Positions 7,804 to 16,958 of a DNA stretch of 64,000 nucleotides are shown in pieces. Origin of the DNA: Mycolicibacterium aichiense (GTDB taxonomy: Bacteria; Actinomycetota; Actinomycetes; Mycobacteriales; Mycobacteriaceae); contig NZ_AP022561.1 in assembly GCF_010726245.1 (NCBI RefSeq), positions 2,232,001 to 2,296,000 of the forward strand. The letters are read 5' to 3'. Position numbers and translations under genes: made by a program. The notes beneath the pieces are model-generated. The model worked only from the letters and a program-made list of their open reading frames with translations. It was not told the origin of the DNA and searched no databases. Numbering within the stretch: the stretch's first letter is position 1; each line of letters opens with the position of its first letter.

Positions 7804-8550
7804 TCAGGTCGGCGGGGCCAGACCTGCCCCGGTCAGCACATACCCCGCCGCGTAGTCGCCGCGGCCGAGGGACACCAGGTCGATCATGGCCTGTCCCGCG
7901 ATTTCCGGCGTGATCACCGGTCCGAGCTGCTCGATGAACGCGTCCTCGGTCAGTCCGGCCTCGCATGCGTAGGCCCGGATACCAGCTCGTCCCACATCGC
8001 CGGCCGGCGTCATCCTCGGCATGACGGTGGTGAAGATGATGCCCAGACCGGATCGCTCCGACTCCCGCTGGGCGTATTGGGCGATGAACCGCTGAGTGGC
8101 CTTGGATCCGGCGTAGCCGCCGCTGAGCGGGGATCCGTTCAGCGCGGCGCCACTGCTGACGATGACGACCCTGCTGCCGCGCGGCATCGGCTGCAGAAGC
8201 GCTGCCTGCGCCCAGGTGAAGGCGATCTTCACATCGGCGTCCCAGTTGACGGAGAACGTCTCCCAGGAGTGCTGCGTCAGTTCACGCATCTCGGGGGTCG
8301 CGCCGGCGACCACGATCACCGTGTACGGCTGGTACTCATCGAGCACGTGCCGCGCCGTGGCGGCGTCCGACGCGTCGGCGACGTGCGTGCGGATGGCGGG
8401 ATGGGTGTCCGCCAGGGCGGCCAGCGCTGCGCCGTCGCGGGCAAGCGCAACGACGTCGGCGCCCGATTCGGCGAAGGCGCAGGCAATGCCCCGCCCCAAT
8501 CCACGCCCGGCCCCGACCACGAGCACCTTCCTTGCGGGTAGTTCAGTCAT
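7804..8550 (-). CDS. Short-chain dehydrogenase/reductase (SDR)
   Basis: A 248-residue SDR. The cofactor motif GAGRGLGRGIA is at residues 12-22, VVIVSSGAALNG supplies the catalytic Ser, and GGYAGSKATQRF the Tyr and Lys. It heads the minus-strand run that continues into the glycosyltransferase (53-base gap) and diverges from a sigma factor gene (start 8714). It may belong to the sugar-modification operon or be a target of the adjacent sigma factor; the sequence does not decide. Confidence 0.87.
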   Translation of the reverse strand: MTELPARKVLVVGAGRGLGRGIACAFAESGADVVALARDGAALAALADTHPAIRTHVADASDAATARHVLDEYQPYTVIVVAGATPEMRELTQHSWETFSVNWDADVKIAFTWAQAALLQPMPRGSRVVIVSSGAALNGSPLSGGYAGSKATQRFIAQYAQRESERSGLGIIFTTVMPRMTPAGDVGRAGIRAYACEAGLTEDAFIEQLGPVITPEIAGQAMIDLVSLGRGDYAAGYVLTGAGLAPPT

Positions 8551-8713
8551 GTCGGCCCTTCTCGCGTCTTCGTGAAACCTGTCGAAGAGGTAGATGCGCG
8601 GTCTCGTCCGAAGTGAGCGGTGATGTCGCGATCACTTTCACGTCTCCCGAACGTCAGTACAGATGGGTGCCGCGCAGGGCGGCCGACAGGTGCGAGGCGA
8701 GCGGTGATATGGC

Positions 8714-9709
8714 ATGACAGGCAATCTGATCGAACAGGCGCGGGCCGGCGACAGCGAAGCGTTCCGCGCGCTGACCGAACCGCATCGTCGCGAGCTCGAG
8801 GTGCACTGCTATCGGATGCTGGGCTCGTTGCAGGACGCCGAGGACATGGTTCAGAACACGTTGCTGGCGGCTTGGCGGGCACTGGACGGCTTCGAGGAGC
8901 GGGCATCGATTCGGACGTGGCTGTACCGCATCGCCACCAATCAGTGTCTGGGCGCGCTGCGTTCCGCCAGAAGGAAGCGACCGGCTACGGAGGTGAGCAT
9001 CGCCGAGAATGACCTGCCCGAGCCGACGCACTACGGCGACGTCGTCTGGCTGGAGCCCATACCGGACCATCTGCTGGATTTCGCGGACACGTCTGTCCTC
9101 GGGCCAGAGGCGGCATACGAACAGCGGGAAGCCATCTCACTGGCGTTCGTCACCGCGCTGCAGTTGCTTCCCGCGCGCCAGCGCGCCGTGCTTCTGTTGC
9201 GAGATGTGCTCGGCTACCGCACCGCCGAAGTGTCCGAGATGTTTTGCGCCACAGCCGCTTCGGTGAACAGCGCGCTGAAGAGGGCGCGTGAGACGGTCGG
9301 CGCGCGGAACCGGGATCGTGAATCGCCAGAACCGAATTCGTCGTCGGAGCAAGCGCTGGTTGCGGATTTCGTGCGCGCATATCAGGCCGGTGACGTGGCG
9401 GCTTTGGTGCGTTTGTTGACCGCCGACGTCCGGGTCTCCATGCCGCCGATCCCGCTGGAGTACCACGGTCTCGACGCCGTCGCAGGCTTCTATGCCCAGG
9501 TCTTCCGGCGCCGGAGATACACCCTCGTGGCTACCCGCGCCAATGGTCAGCCGGCATTCGGGGCCTATCTGACGACGGGCGCCGACCCCGTGCGTCACGC
9601 CGCCGGTCTGTTGGTCCTCGATCTGTCCGGTCAACGGATCTGCGGCCTGACCCGGTTCGACAACGACGTCATGCCGCGATTCGGACTGCCGCGAACACTC
9701 GAGGTATGA
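8714..9709 (+). CDS. ECF sigma factor with C-terminal SnoaL-like domain (SigG/SigX5 type)
   Basis: A 331-residue extracytoplasmic-function sigma factor. Region 2 is seen in EDMVQNTLLAAWRALDGF and the following RTWLYRIATNQCL. Region 4 is seen in LPARQRAVLLLRDVLGYR. Residues from about 225 form a SnoaL-like fold (FVRAYQAGDVAALVRLL, then a conserved aromatic pocket), which in this group modulates activity instead of a separate anti-sigma factor. It diverges from an SDR across 163 bases. That gap contains TGTCGA (8580-8585) and CGTC (8605-8608), which could be ECF-type promoter elements but with unusual 19-base spacing. Confidence 0.85.
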   Translation: MTGNLIEQARAGDSEAFRALTEPHRRELEVHCYRMLGSLQDAEDMVQNTLLAAWRALDGFEERASIRTWLYRIATNQCLGALRSARRKRPATEVSIAENDLPEPTHYGDVVWLEPIPDHLLDFADTSVLGPEAAYEQREAISLAFVTALQLLPARQRAVLLLRDVLGYRTAEVSEMFCATAASVNSALKRARETVGARNRDRESPEPNSSSEQALVADFVRAYQAGDVAALVRLLTADVRVSMPPIPLEYHGLDAVAGFYAQVFRRRRYTLVATRANGQPAFGAYLTTGADPVRHAAGLLVLDLSGQRICGLTRFDNDVMPRFGLPRTLEV

Positions 9710-9716
9710 GATCCCG

Positions 9717-9965
9717 TCAGCGCGGATGTGCTTGTGCCGCATCGACGATCTTGGCCGCGACTTCGGCCAACGGCACGTTCGTGTCGTGCGACAGCTGTCG
9801 CAGCATCTCGAACGCCTGGTTGGCGTCCTTGCTGTAGCGCTCCATGATCATGCCCTTGGCCTGCCCGATGATGTCGCGGCTGGCCAACGCCTCCTGAAAC
9901 TCGTGTTCGCGCCGGGCCGCGTCCCACGACAGATGCCATACCCGCCACGATGGGTGGTGCAACAT
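9717..9965 (-). CDS. Stand-alone ANTAR-domain protein
   Basis: From ATG 9965 an 82-residue protein. The C-terminal ~60 residues, from ALASRDIIGQAKGMIMERY through QAFEMLRQLSHDTNVPLAEV, are a complete ANTAR domain, an RNA-binding antitermination module. There is no receiver or GAF sensor domain, so control must come from expression level or a partner. The start leaves only 18 bp to the divergent membrane gene at 9984. An upstream extension of the frame is open but overlaps that gene and has no family resemblance. Confidence 0.7.
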   Translation of the reverse strand: MLHHPSWRVWHLSWDAARREHEFQEALASRDIIGQAKGMIMERYSKDANQAFEMLRQLSHDTNVPLAEVAAKIVDAAQAHPR

Positions 9966-9983
9966 CGGCGCAGAGGAGATTCG

Positions 9984-11060
9984 ATGACCGAGCAGACCCG
10001 CCTGCGGCGCGGACCGATCACCCGTAACGCCACTGGTCTGACGTCGGCCGAAGCCTTTGTCATCATCGCGATCGCGACGATCCTGCTGACCCGGTTGTAT
10101 CTGCAACTCACCGGCTACCCGCAGGTCGGCGGCGGCGACCTGCACATCGCGCACGCGCTGTGGGGCGGCGCACTGATGATGCTTGCCCTGCTGATCGGCT
10201 GGATGGTTCTGGGCTCGGGCCCGCGGTCCCTGGCCGTGGTGTTGGGCGGGATCGGGTTCGGCTTGTTCCTCGACGAGGTAGGCAAATTCGTCACCAAGGA
10301 CAACGACTACTTCTACGGACCGGCCGCCGAGATCATGTACATCCTGGTCTGCCTGATCCTCGCCGGTGCCCGTGTGGTGCGGGCGATTCGACCGCTCAGC
10401 GCGCGGGAATGCCTGGCGTCGTCGGCCGCGATCGCCGCCGACGGCGTGGCGCGCGGACTACCCGACCACCGCCGCGAGATCGGTCTGCGACTGGTCGAAT
10501 ACGCCCGAGCCAGGGGAGCCTCGAGCGACGACGTCGAGCACGTGCGCGCGCTCTTGCTCTCGGCAGCACGCGCCACAGATCGTGGCTATCGGGTGCGGCG
10601 ATGGGCACAACGGTTGATTCCCAACGTATTTCGAAGCCCGAAGTGGGTGTCCTGGGTGGGCTGGCTCTTGGTGGCCGGCGCGGTGCTCGGCTTGCTCTTC
10701 CACGCGCTGGGCATCGCGTTGGGCGGCTACTTCTATCGAGACAGCCACGTCTCGATTCACCTGGCCGGCAAGACCCCGGCCACGATCATCCTGATGATCG
10801 CCGCCGCGCTGACCCTGGCGATGGCGCTGCCGGCGATGATCGCGCTACCGCGGACGGCAAAGCTGTGGCCGCTGCGGCTGCTCCGCACCGCCGCCCTGGT
10901 GTTCACCTTCCTCAGTGCGCTGGTGCATTTCGCGACCGAAGGATTCGCCGCCCTGATCACCCTGTCGATCGGCCTCTTCGGCCTGGCGATCCTGTCCTAC
11001 CAAGTCGACGTCGCGGCGCAGCGGACGGCGCCTACACCACCGACAGATAGCGCCGAGTGA
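9984..11060 (+). CDS. Multi-pass membrane protein of unknown function
   Basis: A 358-residue protein from ATG 9984 with GAGGAG ribosome binding site upstream. Hydrophobic segments are near residues 20-42, 55-75, 80-100 and 112-130. A charged cytoplasmic-looking stretch (about 135-210) follows, then four more segments to the C-terminus. Motif FGLFLDEVGKFVTKDNDYFYGP in the loop is striking (acidic and aromatic). I do not recognise a named family. Its 3' end overlaps the convergent DUF1990 gene by 29 bases. It faces the ANTAR gene across 18 bases. Confidence 0.72.
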   Translation: MTEQTRLRRGPITRNATGLTSAEAFVIIAIATILLTRLYLQLTGYPQVGGGDLHIAHALWGGALMMLALLIGWMVLGSGPRSLAVVLGGIGFGLFLDEVGKFVTKDNDYFYGPAAEIMYILVCLILAGARVVRAIRPLSARECLASSAAIAADGVARGLPDHRREIGLRLVEYARARGASSDDVEHVRALLLSAARATDRGYRVRRWAQRLIPNVFRSPKWVSWVGWLLVAGAVLGLLFHALGIALGGYFYRDSHVSIHLAGKTPATIILMIAAALTLAMALPAMIALPRTAKLWPLRLLRTAALVFTFLSALVHFATEGFAALITLSIGLFGLAILSYQVDVAAQRTAPTPPTDSAE

Positions 11061-11529
11061 TCACCCGCTGAACCAGCGACGCGACCGGCGCCCCGACCTG
11101 ACTCCACCAGGTGGCCGGCGTGGAGAAGGCCACCACCTCGGCATGTACCGACTCGTCGCTGGGGTCGAAGCGCACGCCGAACATCTCCTCGCCGGAGACA
11201 GCGTGGCCGGGCAGGCTGCCGTAGGCGAAGCCACGGCGGTTGCTCTCGTCGACCACGTACACCACCCGACAGGGTGCGGCGAACGGTCCGAGCCGGCCGA
11301 GCACGTCGGTGCCGACCTCGGCCACCTCGGTGGTGGCGGCGACCCGCAGACCGGCGCCGCGCAGCATCCCGTAGCGCATCACCGACTCCGCCGCACGCTC
11401 GAAGCGTTCCCGCCCGCTGCCGATGCACGACGACAACCGCACATGGTGGTAACCAGCAGGCAGACCCGCCGCCGTCGCGCCCACCTCGGCGTAGGTCAAC
11501 GGGCGGCCGGCCAGGTCGCTGAGCTTCAC
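11032..11529 (-). CDS. DUF1990 family protein
   Basis: From GTG 11529 a 165-residue protein. Features of DUF1990 are visible: GATAAGLPAGYHHVRLSS, RYGMLRGAGLRVAATTEV, PCRVVYVVDE, FAYGSLPGHAVSGEEMF. The family has a START/polyketide-cyclase-like fold and unknown function. A longer upstream reading exists but lacks conserved sequence and would run into the neighbouring promoter. It is divergent from the thioesterase gene. Confidence 0.75.
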   Translation of the reverse strand: MKLSDLAGRPLTYAEVGATAAGLPAGYHHVRLSSCIGSGRERFERAAESVMRYGMLRGAGLRVAATTEVAEVGTDVLGRLGPFAAPCRVVYVVDESNRRGFAYGSLPGHAVSGEEMFGVRFDPSDESVHAEVVAFSTPATWWSQVGAPVASLVQRVITRRYLSVV

Positions 11530-11531
11530 CG

Positions 11532-11559
11532 TTACAGCCTGCCATCCGTTACGTACTCT
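11532..11559 (+). promoter_or_regulatory. Predicted promoter for the thioesterase / PGPGW pair
   Basis: TTACAG (11532-11537) and TACTCT (11554-11559) are spaced by 16 bases and fit a SigA-type -35/-10 pair (-10 of the TANNNT form). The expected start point is near 11566, giving a leader of about 47 bases to ATG 11613. Confidence 0.4.
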
Positions 11560-11612
11560 CGGAGTGAGCAACCCGCATCCGGGGCGCATACGGTAACCAG
11601 GTGGTAGAGGAC

Positions 11613-12230
11613 ATGACGGCGGCGCTGCATCCCGGTGGCGGATTCAACCCGCCGGTGCCGACGGGCCGGGGCGGCCCCGATTACGGCCGGTTCATCGATG
11701 CGGTGCGGGATCTTCAAGACCATGCCCGCGCCGTCGACGCGCCCGACGACGTGATCACCGAGGCCGCCGACCTCCTCGAGCGGGCGTCGGCGCTGTTGGC
11801 GCCGTACGACGCCGACGAATGGACCACACCATCGGGCCGGCGTACCGACCTGCCGATGCGGGGCAACATCCTGTCCATTCCCAACGAGACGGAAGTGGGC
11901 GAGGACGGGCGGCTGCGCGGCTGGGCCCGGTTCCGTCGCTACCACCTGGGCCGCAACGGGGCCGTGCACGGCGGCCTGATCGCCCACCTCTTCGACTCGG
12001 TGCTCGGCAAGACATCGTTCGTGCTGACCGGCGGGCCGTATCAACGCACCGCCTACCTGCACGTCAACTACCGCAAGATCGTGCCCATCGAAACCGAACT
12101 CCAGGTCGAGGCCGGTGTCGTGCGCACCGAGGGCCGCAAGATCTACGTCGACATCCGGCTGTCCGACGGCGACGACCTGCTGGCCGACGGTGAAGGGCTG
12201 TTCGTGTTGCTGAAACCGGGCCAACCGTGA
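11613..12230 (+). CDS. PaaI-type hotdog thioesterase family protein
   Basis: ATG 11613 (205 residues) is preferred over GTG 11601 because GTAGAGG lies just upstream of it. The C-terminal half carries the hotdog-fold signature: RYHLGRNGAVHGGLIAHLFD with the HGG motif, then AYLHVNYRKIVPIETELQVE. The N-terminal ~90 residues are helical and family-specific. It probably hydrolyses an acyl-CoA. It overlaps the next gene by four bases (GTGA). Confidence 0.8.
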   Translation: MTAALHPGGGFNPPVPTGRGGPDYGRFIDAVRDLQDHARAVDAPDDVITEAADLLERASALLAPYDADEWTTPSGRRTDLPMRGNILSIPNETEVGEDGRLRGWARFRRYHLGRNGAVHGGLIAHLFDSVLGKTSFVLTGGPYQRTAYLHVNYRKIVPIETELQVEAGVVRTEGRKIYVDIRLSDGDDLLADGEGLFVLLKPGQP

Positions 12231-12640
12231 AGCGGTTCCTGCACCAGTGGAAGCACCGGCGGGAGCGGCTGAGGCACCGCCCGGTAGCCGACTTCGTCTA
12301 TCGCGCGGTGGTCGGCGTCGTCGGGCTCGCGGTTCTTGCCCTCGGGATCGTCGCCATTCCCTACCCGGGACCCGGCTGGGCGATCGTGTTCGTCGGCCTC
12401 GCGATCCTGGCCAGCGAGTTCTATTGGGCTCACCGCACCCTGTCGTTCACCCGCGACCGCTACGACAGCGTCATGGCATGGTTCCGCAGGCAGGGCAGGT
12501 GGGTGCAGGCGCTGGGTGCGGTGTTCACCGCCGCGGTGGTGGTCGCCACGCTGTGGCTGTTCGGCGCGGTCGGCTGGTCTGCGGGACTGCTCGGCTTTGA
12601 CCATCCGGTGTTGGACAGCCCCATCGGCCTCGGCGCCTGA
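12227..12640 (+). CDS. PGPGW-motif membrane protein (TIGR02611-like)
   Basis: A 137-residue protein with two or three hydrophobic segments. The family hallmark is [20 protein letters not shown] at about residues 43-62, and a second long helix lies near residues 95-115. An Arg-rich N-terminus ([11 protein letters not shown]) suggests the N-terminus is inside. The function is unknown. Possibly equivalent to the small membrane protein Rv2617c next to thrS in M. tuberculosis (recalled, not checked). Confidence 0.75.
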   Translation: MKRFLHQWKHRRERLRHRPVADFVYRAVVGVVGLAVLALGIVAIPYPGPGWAIVFVGLAILASEFYWAHRTLSFTRDRYDSVMAWFRRQGRWVQALGAVFTAAVVVATLWLFGAVGWSAGLLGFDHPVLDSPIGLGA

Positions 12641-12726
12641 CCAGCACCCCGATAGCATGGTCGGCGATTCCTGCCGCCCCCGGCGAGAATCGCGATGGAG
12701 CCCCACTACGCCGAAAGAGGCCAGCA

Positions 12727-14778
12727 ATGACCGCCCCCGCACACCCCGCCCCAGCAGCACCGATCCGGGTGCCTGCCGGGACTACCGCGGGCGCTGCGGT
12801 GCGCGACGCAGGACTGCCGAGCCGTGGTGAACCGGGCGCGATCGTCGTGGTGCGCGACGCCGAGGACAAGCTGCGTGACCTGAGCTGGACGCCGGACGTC
12901 GACGTCGACGTCATCCCGGTGGCGGCGAACACCGAGGACGGCCGCAGCGTGATCCGGCACTCGGCCGCCCACGTTCTGGCCCAGGCTGTGCAGGAACTCT
13001 TCCCGCAGGCCAAGCTCGGCATCGGACCGCCGATCACCGACGGCTTCTACTACGACTTCGACGTGCCCGAGGCGTTCACTCCCGAGGACTTGGCGAAGCT
13101 CGAGAAGCGGATGCAGAAGATCGTCAAGGACGGTCAGCTGTTCTCGCGCCGGGTCTACGAGTCCAAGGACCAAGCCCGCTCCGAACTGGCCAACGAGCCT
13201 TACAAGCTCGAGCTGGTTGACGACAAGTCGGGTGACGCCGACATCATGGAGGTCGGCGGTGACGAGCTCACCGCCTACGACAACCTCAATCCTCGTACCC
13301 GCGAACGGGTTTGGGGCGACCTGTGCCGCGGCCCGCACATTCCGACCACCAAGTACATCCCAGCCTTCAAGCTCACCCGCAGCTCGGCGGCGTACTGGCG
13401 CGGCGACCAGAACAATGCCAGCCTGCAGCGCATCTACGGCACCGCGTGGGAATCCCAGGAGGCACTGGACCGCCACCTCGAACTGATCGAGGAGGCGCAG
13501 CGCCGCGACCATCGCAAGCTCGGCGTCGAGCTGGACCTGTTCAGCTTCCCGGACGAATTGGGTTCCGGCCTACCGGTTTTCCACCCCAAGGGCGGCGTCA
13601 TCCGACGTGAGCTCGAGGACTATTCGCGCCGCAAGCACGAGCAGGCCGGCTACGAGTTCGTCAACACTCCGCATATCACCAAAGAGCAGCTCTACATCAC
13701 GTCCGGCCACCTGGAGTGGTACGCCGACGGCATGTTCCCGCCGATGCACATCGACGCCGAGTTCGACGAGGACGGCAAGCTGCGCAAGCCGGGGCAGGAT
13801 TACTACCTCAAGCCGATGAACTGCCCGATGCACCATCTGATCTACCGGTCGCGGGGGCGGTCGTATCGGGAACTTCCGCTGCGGCTCTTCGAATTCGGCT
13901 CGGTGTACCGCTACGAGAAGTCCGGCGTGGTGCACGGGCTGACCCGGGTGCGCGGCATGACCCAGGACGACGCACACATCTACACCACCCGCGAGCAGAT
14001 GCGCGACGAACTGGCCTCGCTGCTGCGGTTCGTGCTCGACCTGCTCGCCGACTACGGCCTCGACGACTTTTATCTGGAGCTGTCCACCCGGAACCCGGAA
14101 AAGTCCGTCGGCTCCGACGAGATGTGGGACGAGGCCACCGAGACCCTGCGTCAGGTCGCCGAGGAATCCGGTCTGCAGCTCGTGCCCGATCCCGGTGGCG
14201 CCGCGTTCTACGGGCCGAAGATCTCCGTCCAGGTCAAGGATGCGCTGGGTCGCAGCTGGCAGATGTCGACCATCCAGCTGGACTTCAACATGCCGGACCG
14301 CTTCGAGTTGGAGTACACCGCCGCCGACGGCTCCCGGCAGCGGCCGGTGCTGATCCACCGCGCGCTGTTCGGTTCGATCGAGCGGTTCTTCGGGGTGCTC
14401 ACCGAGCATTACGCCGGCGCCTTCCCGGCCTGGCTGGCGCCGGTGCAGGCGGTCGGCATACCGGTGGCCGACGCGCACCTGCCGTATCTGGAAGACCTTG
14501 CCGCCGAACTCAAATCGCGCGGGGTGCGGGTCGGCGTCGATAGCAGTGACGATCGGATGGCCAAGAAGATCGTCAACCACACCAACCAGAAGGTGCCGTT
14601 CATGCTGCTCGCGGGGGACCGCGACGTCGAGGCCGGTGCGGTGAGCTTCCGGTTCGGGGACCGCACCCAGATCAACGGGGTGCCGCGCGGGCAGGCGGTG
14701 GAGACGATTGTGAAGTGGATCGCCGATCGCGAGAATGCTTCCCCCACAGCCGAACTGGTGAAGGTCGACGGTGGCTGA
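12727..14778 (+). CDS. thrS: Threonyl-tRNA synthetase
   Basis: A 683-residue class II aminoacyl-tRNA synthetase that charges tRNA-Thr. The TGS domain is at the N-terminus, and the second editing-type domain includes [12 protein letters not shown] (HxxxH) and a later CRGPHIP. The catalytic core holds [10 protein letters not shown] with the zinc-binding Cys at about residue 366 and motif 2 FRVRG-like [14 protein letters not shown]. Motif 3 is in [18 protein letters not shown]. The anticodon-binding domain ends the protein. ATG 12727 has AGAGG upstream. The 86-base gap before it contains a TAGCAT -10-like hexamer (12653-12658) but no T-box structure. It overlaps the HIT gene by eight bases. Confidence 0.97.
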   Translation: MTAPAHPAPAAPIRVPAGTTAGAAVRDAGLPSRGEPGAIVVVRDAEDKLRDLSWTPDVDVDVIPVAANTEDGRSVIRHSAAHVLAQAVQELFPQAKLGIGPPITDGFYYDFDVPEAFTPEDLAKLEKRMQKIVKDGQLFSRRVYESKDQARSELANEPYKLELVDDKSGDADIMEVGGDELTAYDNLNPRTRERVWGDLCRGPHIPTTKYIPAFKLTRSSAAYWRGDQNNASLQRIYGTAWESQEALDRHLELIEEAQRRDHRKLGVELDLFSFPDELGSGLPVFHPKGGVIRRELEDYSRRKHEQAGYEFVNTPHITKEQLYITSGHLEWYADGMFPPMHIDAEFDEDGKLRKPGQDYYLKPMNCPMHHLIYRSRGRSYRELPLRLFEFGSVYRYEKSGVVHGLTRVRGMTQDDAHIYTTREQMRDELASLLRFVLDLLADYGLDDFYLELSTRNPEKSVGSDEMWDEATETLRQVAEESGLQLVPDPGGAAFYGPKISVQVKDALGRSWQMSTIQLDFNMPDRFELEYTAADGSRQRPVLIHRALFGSIERFFGVLTEHYAGAFPAWLAPVQAVGIPVADAHLPYLEDLAAELKSRGVRVGVDSSDDRMAKKIVNHTNQKVPFMLLAGDRDVEAGAVSFRFGDRTQINGVPRGQAVETIVKWIADRENASPTAELVKVDGG

Positions 14779-15334
14779 CAACGCGGAGGCGTTCATCGAT
14801 CGAGGCGCGGGTGAGCCCGACCGCCTGCAGCGGCTGTGGACACCGCACCGGATGAATTACATCCTCGACGTGCCCGCGAACAAGGCCGACAGCGGATCGG
14901 CTGGATCATCGGAGCCGTTCAGCTTGATACCTACCCTGCCCGACGAGGACGGCTTGGTGGTGGCCCGCGGCGAGCAGGTCTACGTCGTGCTCAATCTCTA
15001 CCCGTACAACCCGGGCCATCTGATGGTCGTTCCGTACCGGCGGGTGTCGGAACTGGAGGATCTGTCCACCGGCGAGAGCGCTGAGCTGATGGCGTTCACC
15101 CAGAAGGCGATTCGCGTCATCAAGTCGGTGTCGAGCCCGGATGGCTTCAACGTGGGGCTCAACCTCGGCAAGTCCGCCGGAGGGTCGCTGGCCGAGCACT
15201 TGCACATGCACGTGGTGCCCCGCTGGGCCGGCGACGCCAACTTCATCACCGTTGTCGGTGAGACAAAGGTGATACCGCAGCTGCTGCGCGACACCCGCAA
15301 GCTGTTGGCCGACGAATGGGTGGCGCAGCCGTGA
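14771..15334 (+). CDS. HIT-family diadenosine tetraphosphate phosphorylase
   Basis: A 187-residue histidine-triad protein from GTG 14771, inside the end of thrS. The catalytic triad motif is [11 protein letters not shown] near residues 142-152, and [18 protein letters not shown] is the conserved N-terminal strand region. The ortholog Rv2613c is described as an Ap4A phosphorylase. Ap4A is a side product of aminoacyl-tRNA synthetases, which makes the overlap with thrS sensible. It overlaps pgsA by four bases (GTGA). Confidence 0.9.
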   Translation: MADNAEAFIDRGAGEPDRLQRLWTPHRMNYILDVPANKADSGSAGSSEPFSLIPTLPDEDGLVVARGEQVYVVLNLYPYNPGHLMVVPYRRVSELEDLSTGESAELMAFTQKAIRVIKSVSSPDGFNVGLNLGKSAGGSLAEHLHMHVVPRWAGDANFITVVGETKVIPQLLRDTRKLLADEWVAQP

Positions 15335-16011
15335 GCGACTTCTATCTGATGACCCGGGCGGCGTACGCCAAGCTCAGTACCCCGGTCGCGAAAGCTGCGC
15401 TCAAAATCGGGCTGACCCCCGACATGGTGACGATCATCGGCACCGCGGGATCGGTGCTGGCCGCGCTCATCATGTTCCCGATCGGTCAGCTCTGGTGGGG
15501 CTCGGTGGCCGTGTTCGTCTTCGTTCTGGCCGACATGCTCGATGGCGCGATGGCGCGACAGCGCGGCGGCGGCACCCGGTTCGGTGCTGTCCTCGATGCC
15601 ACCTGCGATCGGATCAGCGACGGCGCGATCTTCTGCGGGCTGCTCTGGTGGGTGGCATTCAGCATGCACAGCTCGTCGCTGGCGGTGGCCACGATGATCT
15701 GCCTGGTGACCTCGCAGGTGATCTCGTACGTCAAAGCCCGCGCGGAGGCCAGCGGTCTGGAGGGCGGCGGCGGCCTGATCGAGCGACCCGAGCGGCTGAT
15801 CATCGTGCTGGTCGGTGCCGGATTCTCCGACCTGCCGTTCTTCCCGATGCCGGTGGTGTTGCCGATCGCGATGTGGCTGCTGGCGGTGACCAGCCTGGTG
15901 ACGGTCGGCCAGCGGGTGCACTCGGTGCGTTCCAGCTCGGGCGCCATGGACAAGATCGCGCCGGTCACCCCGCAGCCGGTCGGTGACGACGCCGAAGGCA
16001 CCGAGCCGTGA
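15331..16011 (+). CDS. pgsA: Phosphatidylinositol phosphate synthase
   Basis: A 226-residue integral membrane enzyme of the CDP-alcohol phosphotransferase family. It joins CDP-diacylglycerol with inositol phosphate, the first committed step to phosphatidylinositol. The family motif appears as DMLDGAMAR, then G, LDATCD, near residues 66-92. About six hydrophobic helices are present. GTG 15331 overlaps the HIT stop; a longer start at 15316 is less likely. It is followed by the PIM acyltransferase and PimA, so the operon takes phosphatidylinositol on to mannosides. Confidence 0.94.
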   Translation: MSDFYLMTRAAYAKLSTPVAKAALKIGLTPDMVTIIGTAGSVLAALIMFPIGQLWWGSVAVFVFVLADMLDGAMARQRGGGTRFGAVLDATCDRISDGAIFCGLLWWVAFSMHSSSLAVATMICLVTSQVISYVKARAEASGLEGGGGLIERPERLIIVLVGAGFSDLPFFPMPVVLPIAMWLLAVTSLVTVGQRVHSVRSSSGAMDKIAPVTPQPVGDDAEGTEP

Positions 16012-16958
16012 TCAGCACCCCGGGGCAACTCTGGACGGCCGGCCGCAACCGGCTGCCGCGCACCGATGTGCTCAGCGACCTCGGTTACGCCGCGGGATGG
16101 CGGATGGTGCGTGCGATGCCGGAATTCGTGGCGCGCAATGCTTTCGACGCCGGTGCCTGGTATGCCGCCCAGGGCGGCGGTCCTGAGCAGCTGCGCAAGA
16201 ATCTGGCCCGGGTCATCGGCGCCACCCCCGCCGAGGTTCCGGATTCACTCGTTCGCGCTTCGCTGGCCTCCTACGCCCGGTACTGGCGGGAGGCGTTCCG
16301 GTTGCCGACGATGGACCACAAAGCGCTGGGCGCCCAGATCGACAAGGCGGTGACGGGCAAGCACTACCTGGAGGCGGCACTGGCTGCCGGTCGCGGAGCG
16401 GTTCTCGCGCTGCCGCACAGCGGCAACTGGGATATGGCGGGGGTCTGGCTGGTCCAGGCCAACGGCACCTTCACCACCGTCGCCGAGCGGCTCAAGCCGG
16501 AGTCGCTGTACAAGCGCTTCCTCGATTACCGCGAGAGTCTGGGTTTCGAGGTGCTTCCCCTGACCGGCGGCGAACGACCCGCCTACGAGGTGCTCGTCGA
16601 GCGATTGCGGGATAACCGCGTGGTCTGTCTGATGGCCGAACGGGACCTGAGCCGCTCAGGGGTGCCGGTCGACCTGTTGGGCGAGGCCACCCGGATGCCC
16701 GCCGGCTCGGCCAAACTCGCTCTGGAGACCGGCGCGGCCCTGCTGCCGGTGCACTCCTGGTTCACAGACGACGGCTGGGCCGTCGACTTCTTCCCGGAGT
16801 TGGACTGCTCCAGCGGTGATGTCGGCGTCATCACCCAAGCTCTGGCCGACCGCTTCGGCGCGAACATCGCTGAGCATCCCGAGGATTGGCACATGATGCA
16901 GCCGCAGTGGCTGGCCGACCTGTCCGACGAGCGACAGGCCAGGTTGAGGGAGTCCTGA
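16008..16958 (+). CDS. patA: Phosphatidylinositol mannoside acyltransferase
   Basis: A 316-residue lipid-A-acyltransferase-like (LpxL/HtrB superfamily) enzyme. The catalytic HX4D motif is LPHSGNWDMAG near residue 137. The ortholog Rv2611c acylates the mannose of PIM1/PIM2 at the inner face of the plasma membrane. It starts at GTG 16008 overlapping pgsA and its stop shares one base with the pimA ATG (TGATG), so the genes are translationally coupled. Confidence 0.93.
   Translation: MISTPGQLWTAGRNRLPRTDVLSDLGYAAGWRMVRAMPEFVARNAFDAGAWYAAQGGGPEQLRKNLARVIGATPAEVPDSLVRASLASYARYWREAFRLPTMDHKALGAQIDKAVTGKHYLEAALAAGRGAVLALPHSGNWDMAGVWLVQANGTFTTVAERLKPESLYKRFLDYRESLGFEVLPLTGGERPAYEVLVERLRDNRVVCLMAERDLSRSGVPVDLLGEATRMPAGSAKLALETGAALLPVHSWFTDDGWAVDFFPELDCSSGDVGVITQALADRFGANIAEHPEDWHMMQPQWLADLSDERQARLRES

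Noticed and set aside
12641..12726. A T-box or other riboswitch upstream of thrS
   Set aside because: The leader is only 86 bases, without specifier-loop or antiterminator structures; only a -10-like hexamer and a ribosome binding site are seen.
13570..14796. A 408-codon minus-strand frame over thrS
   Set aside because: thrS is unambiguous and the antisense translation has no recognisable features.
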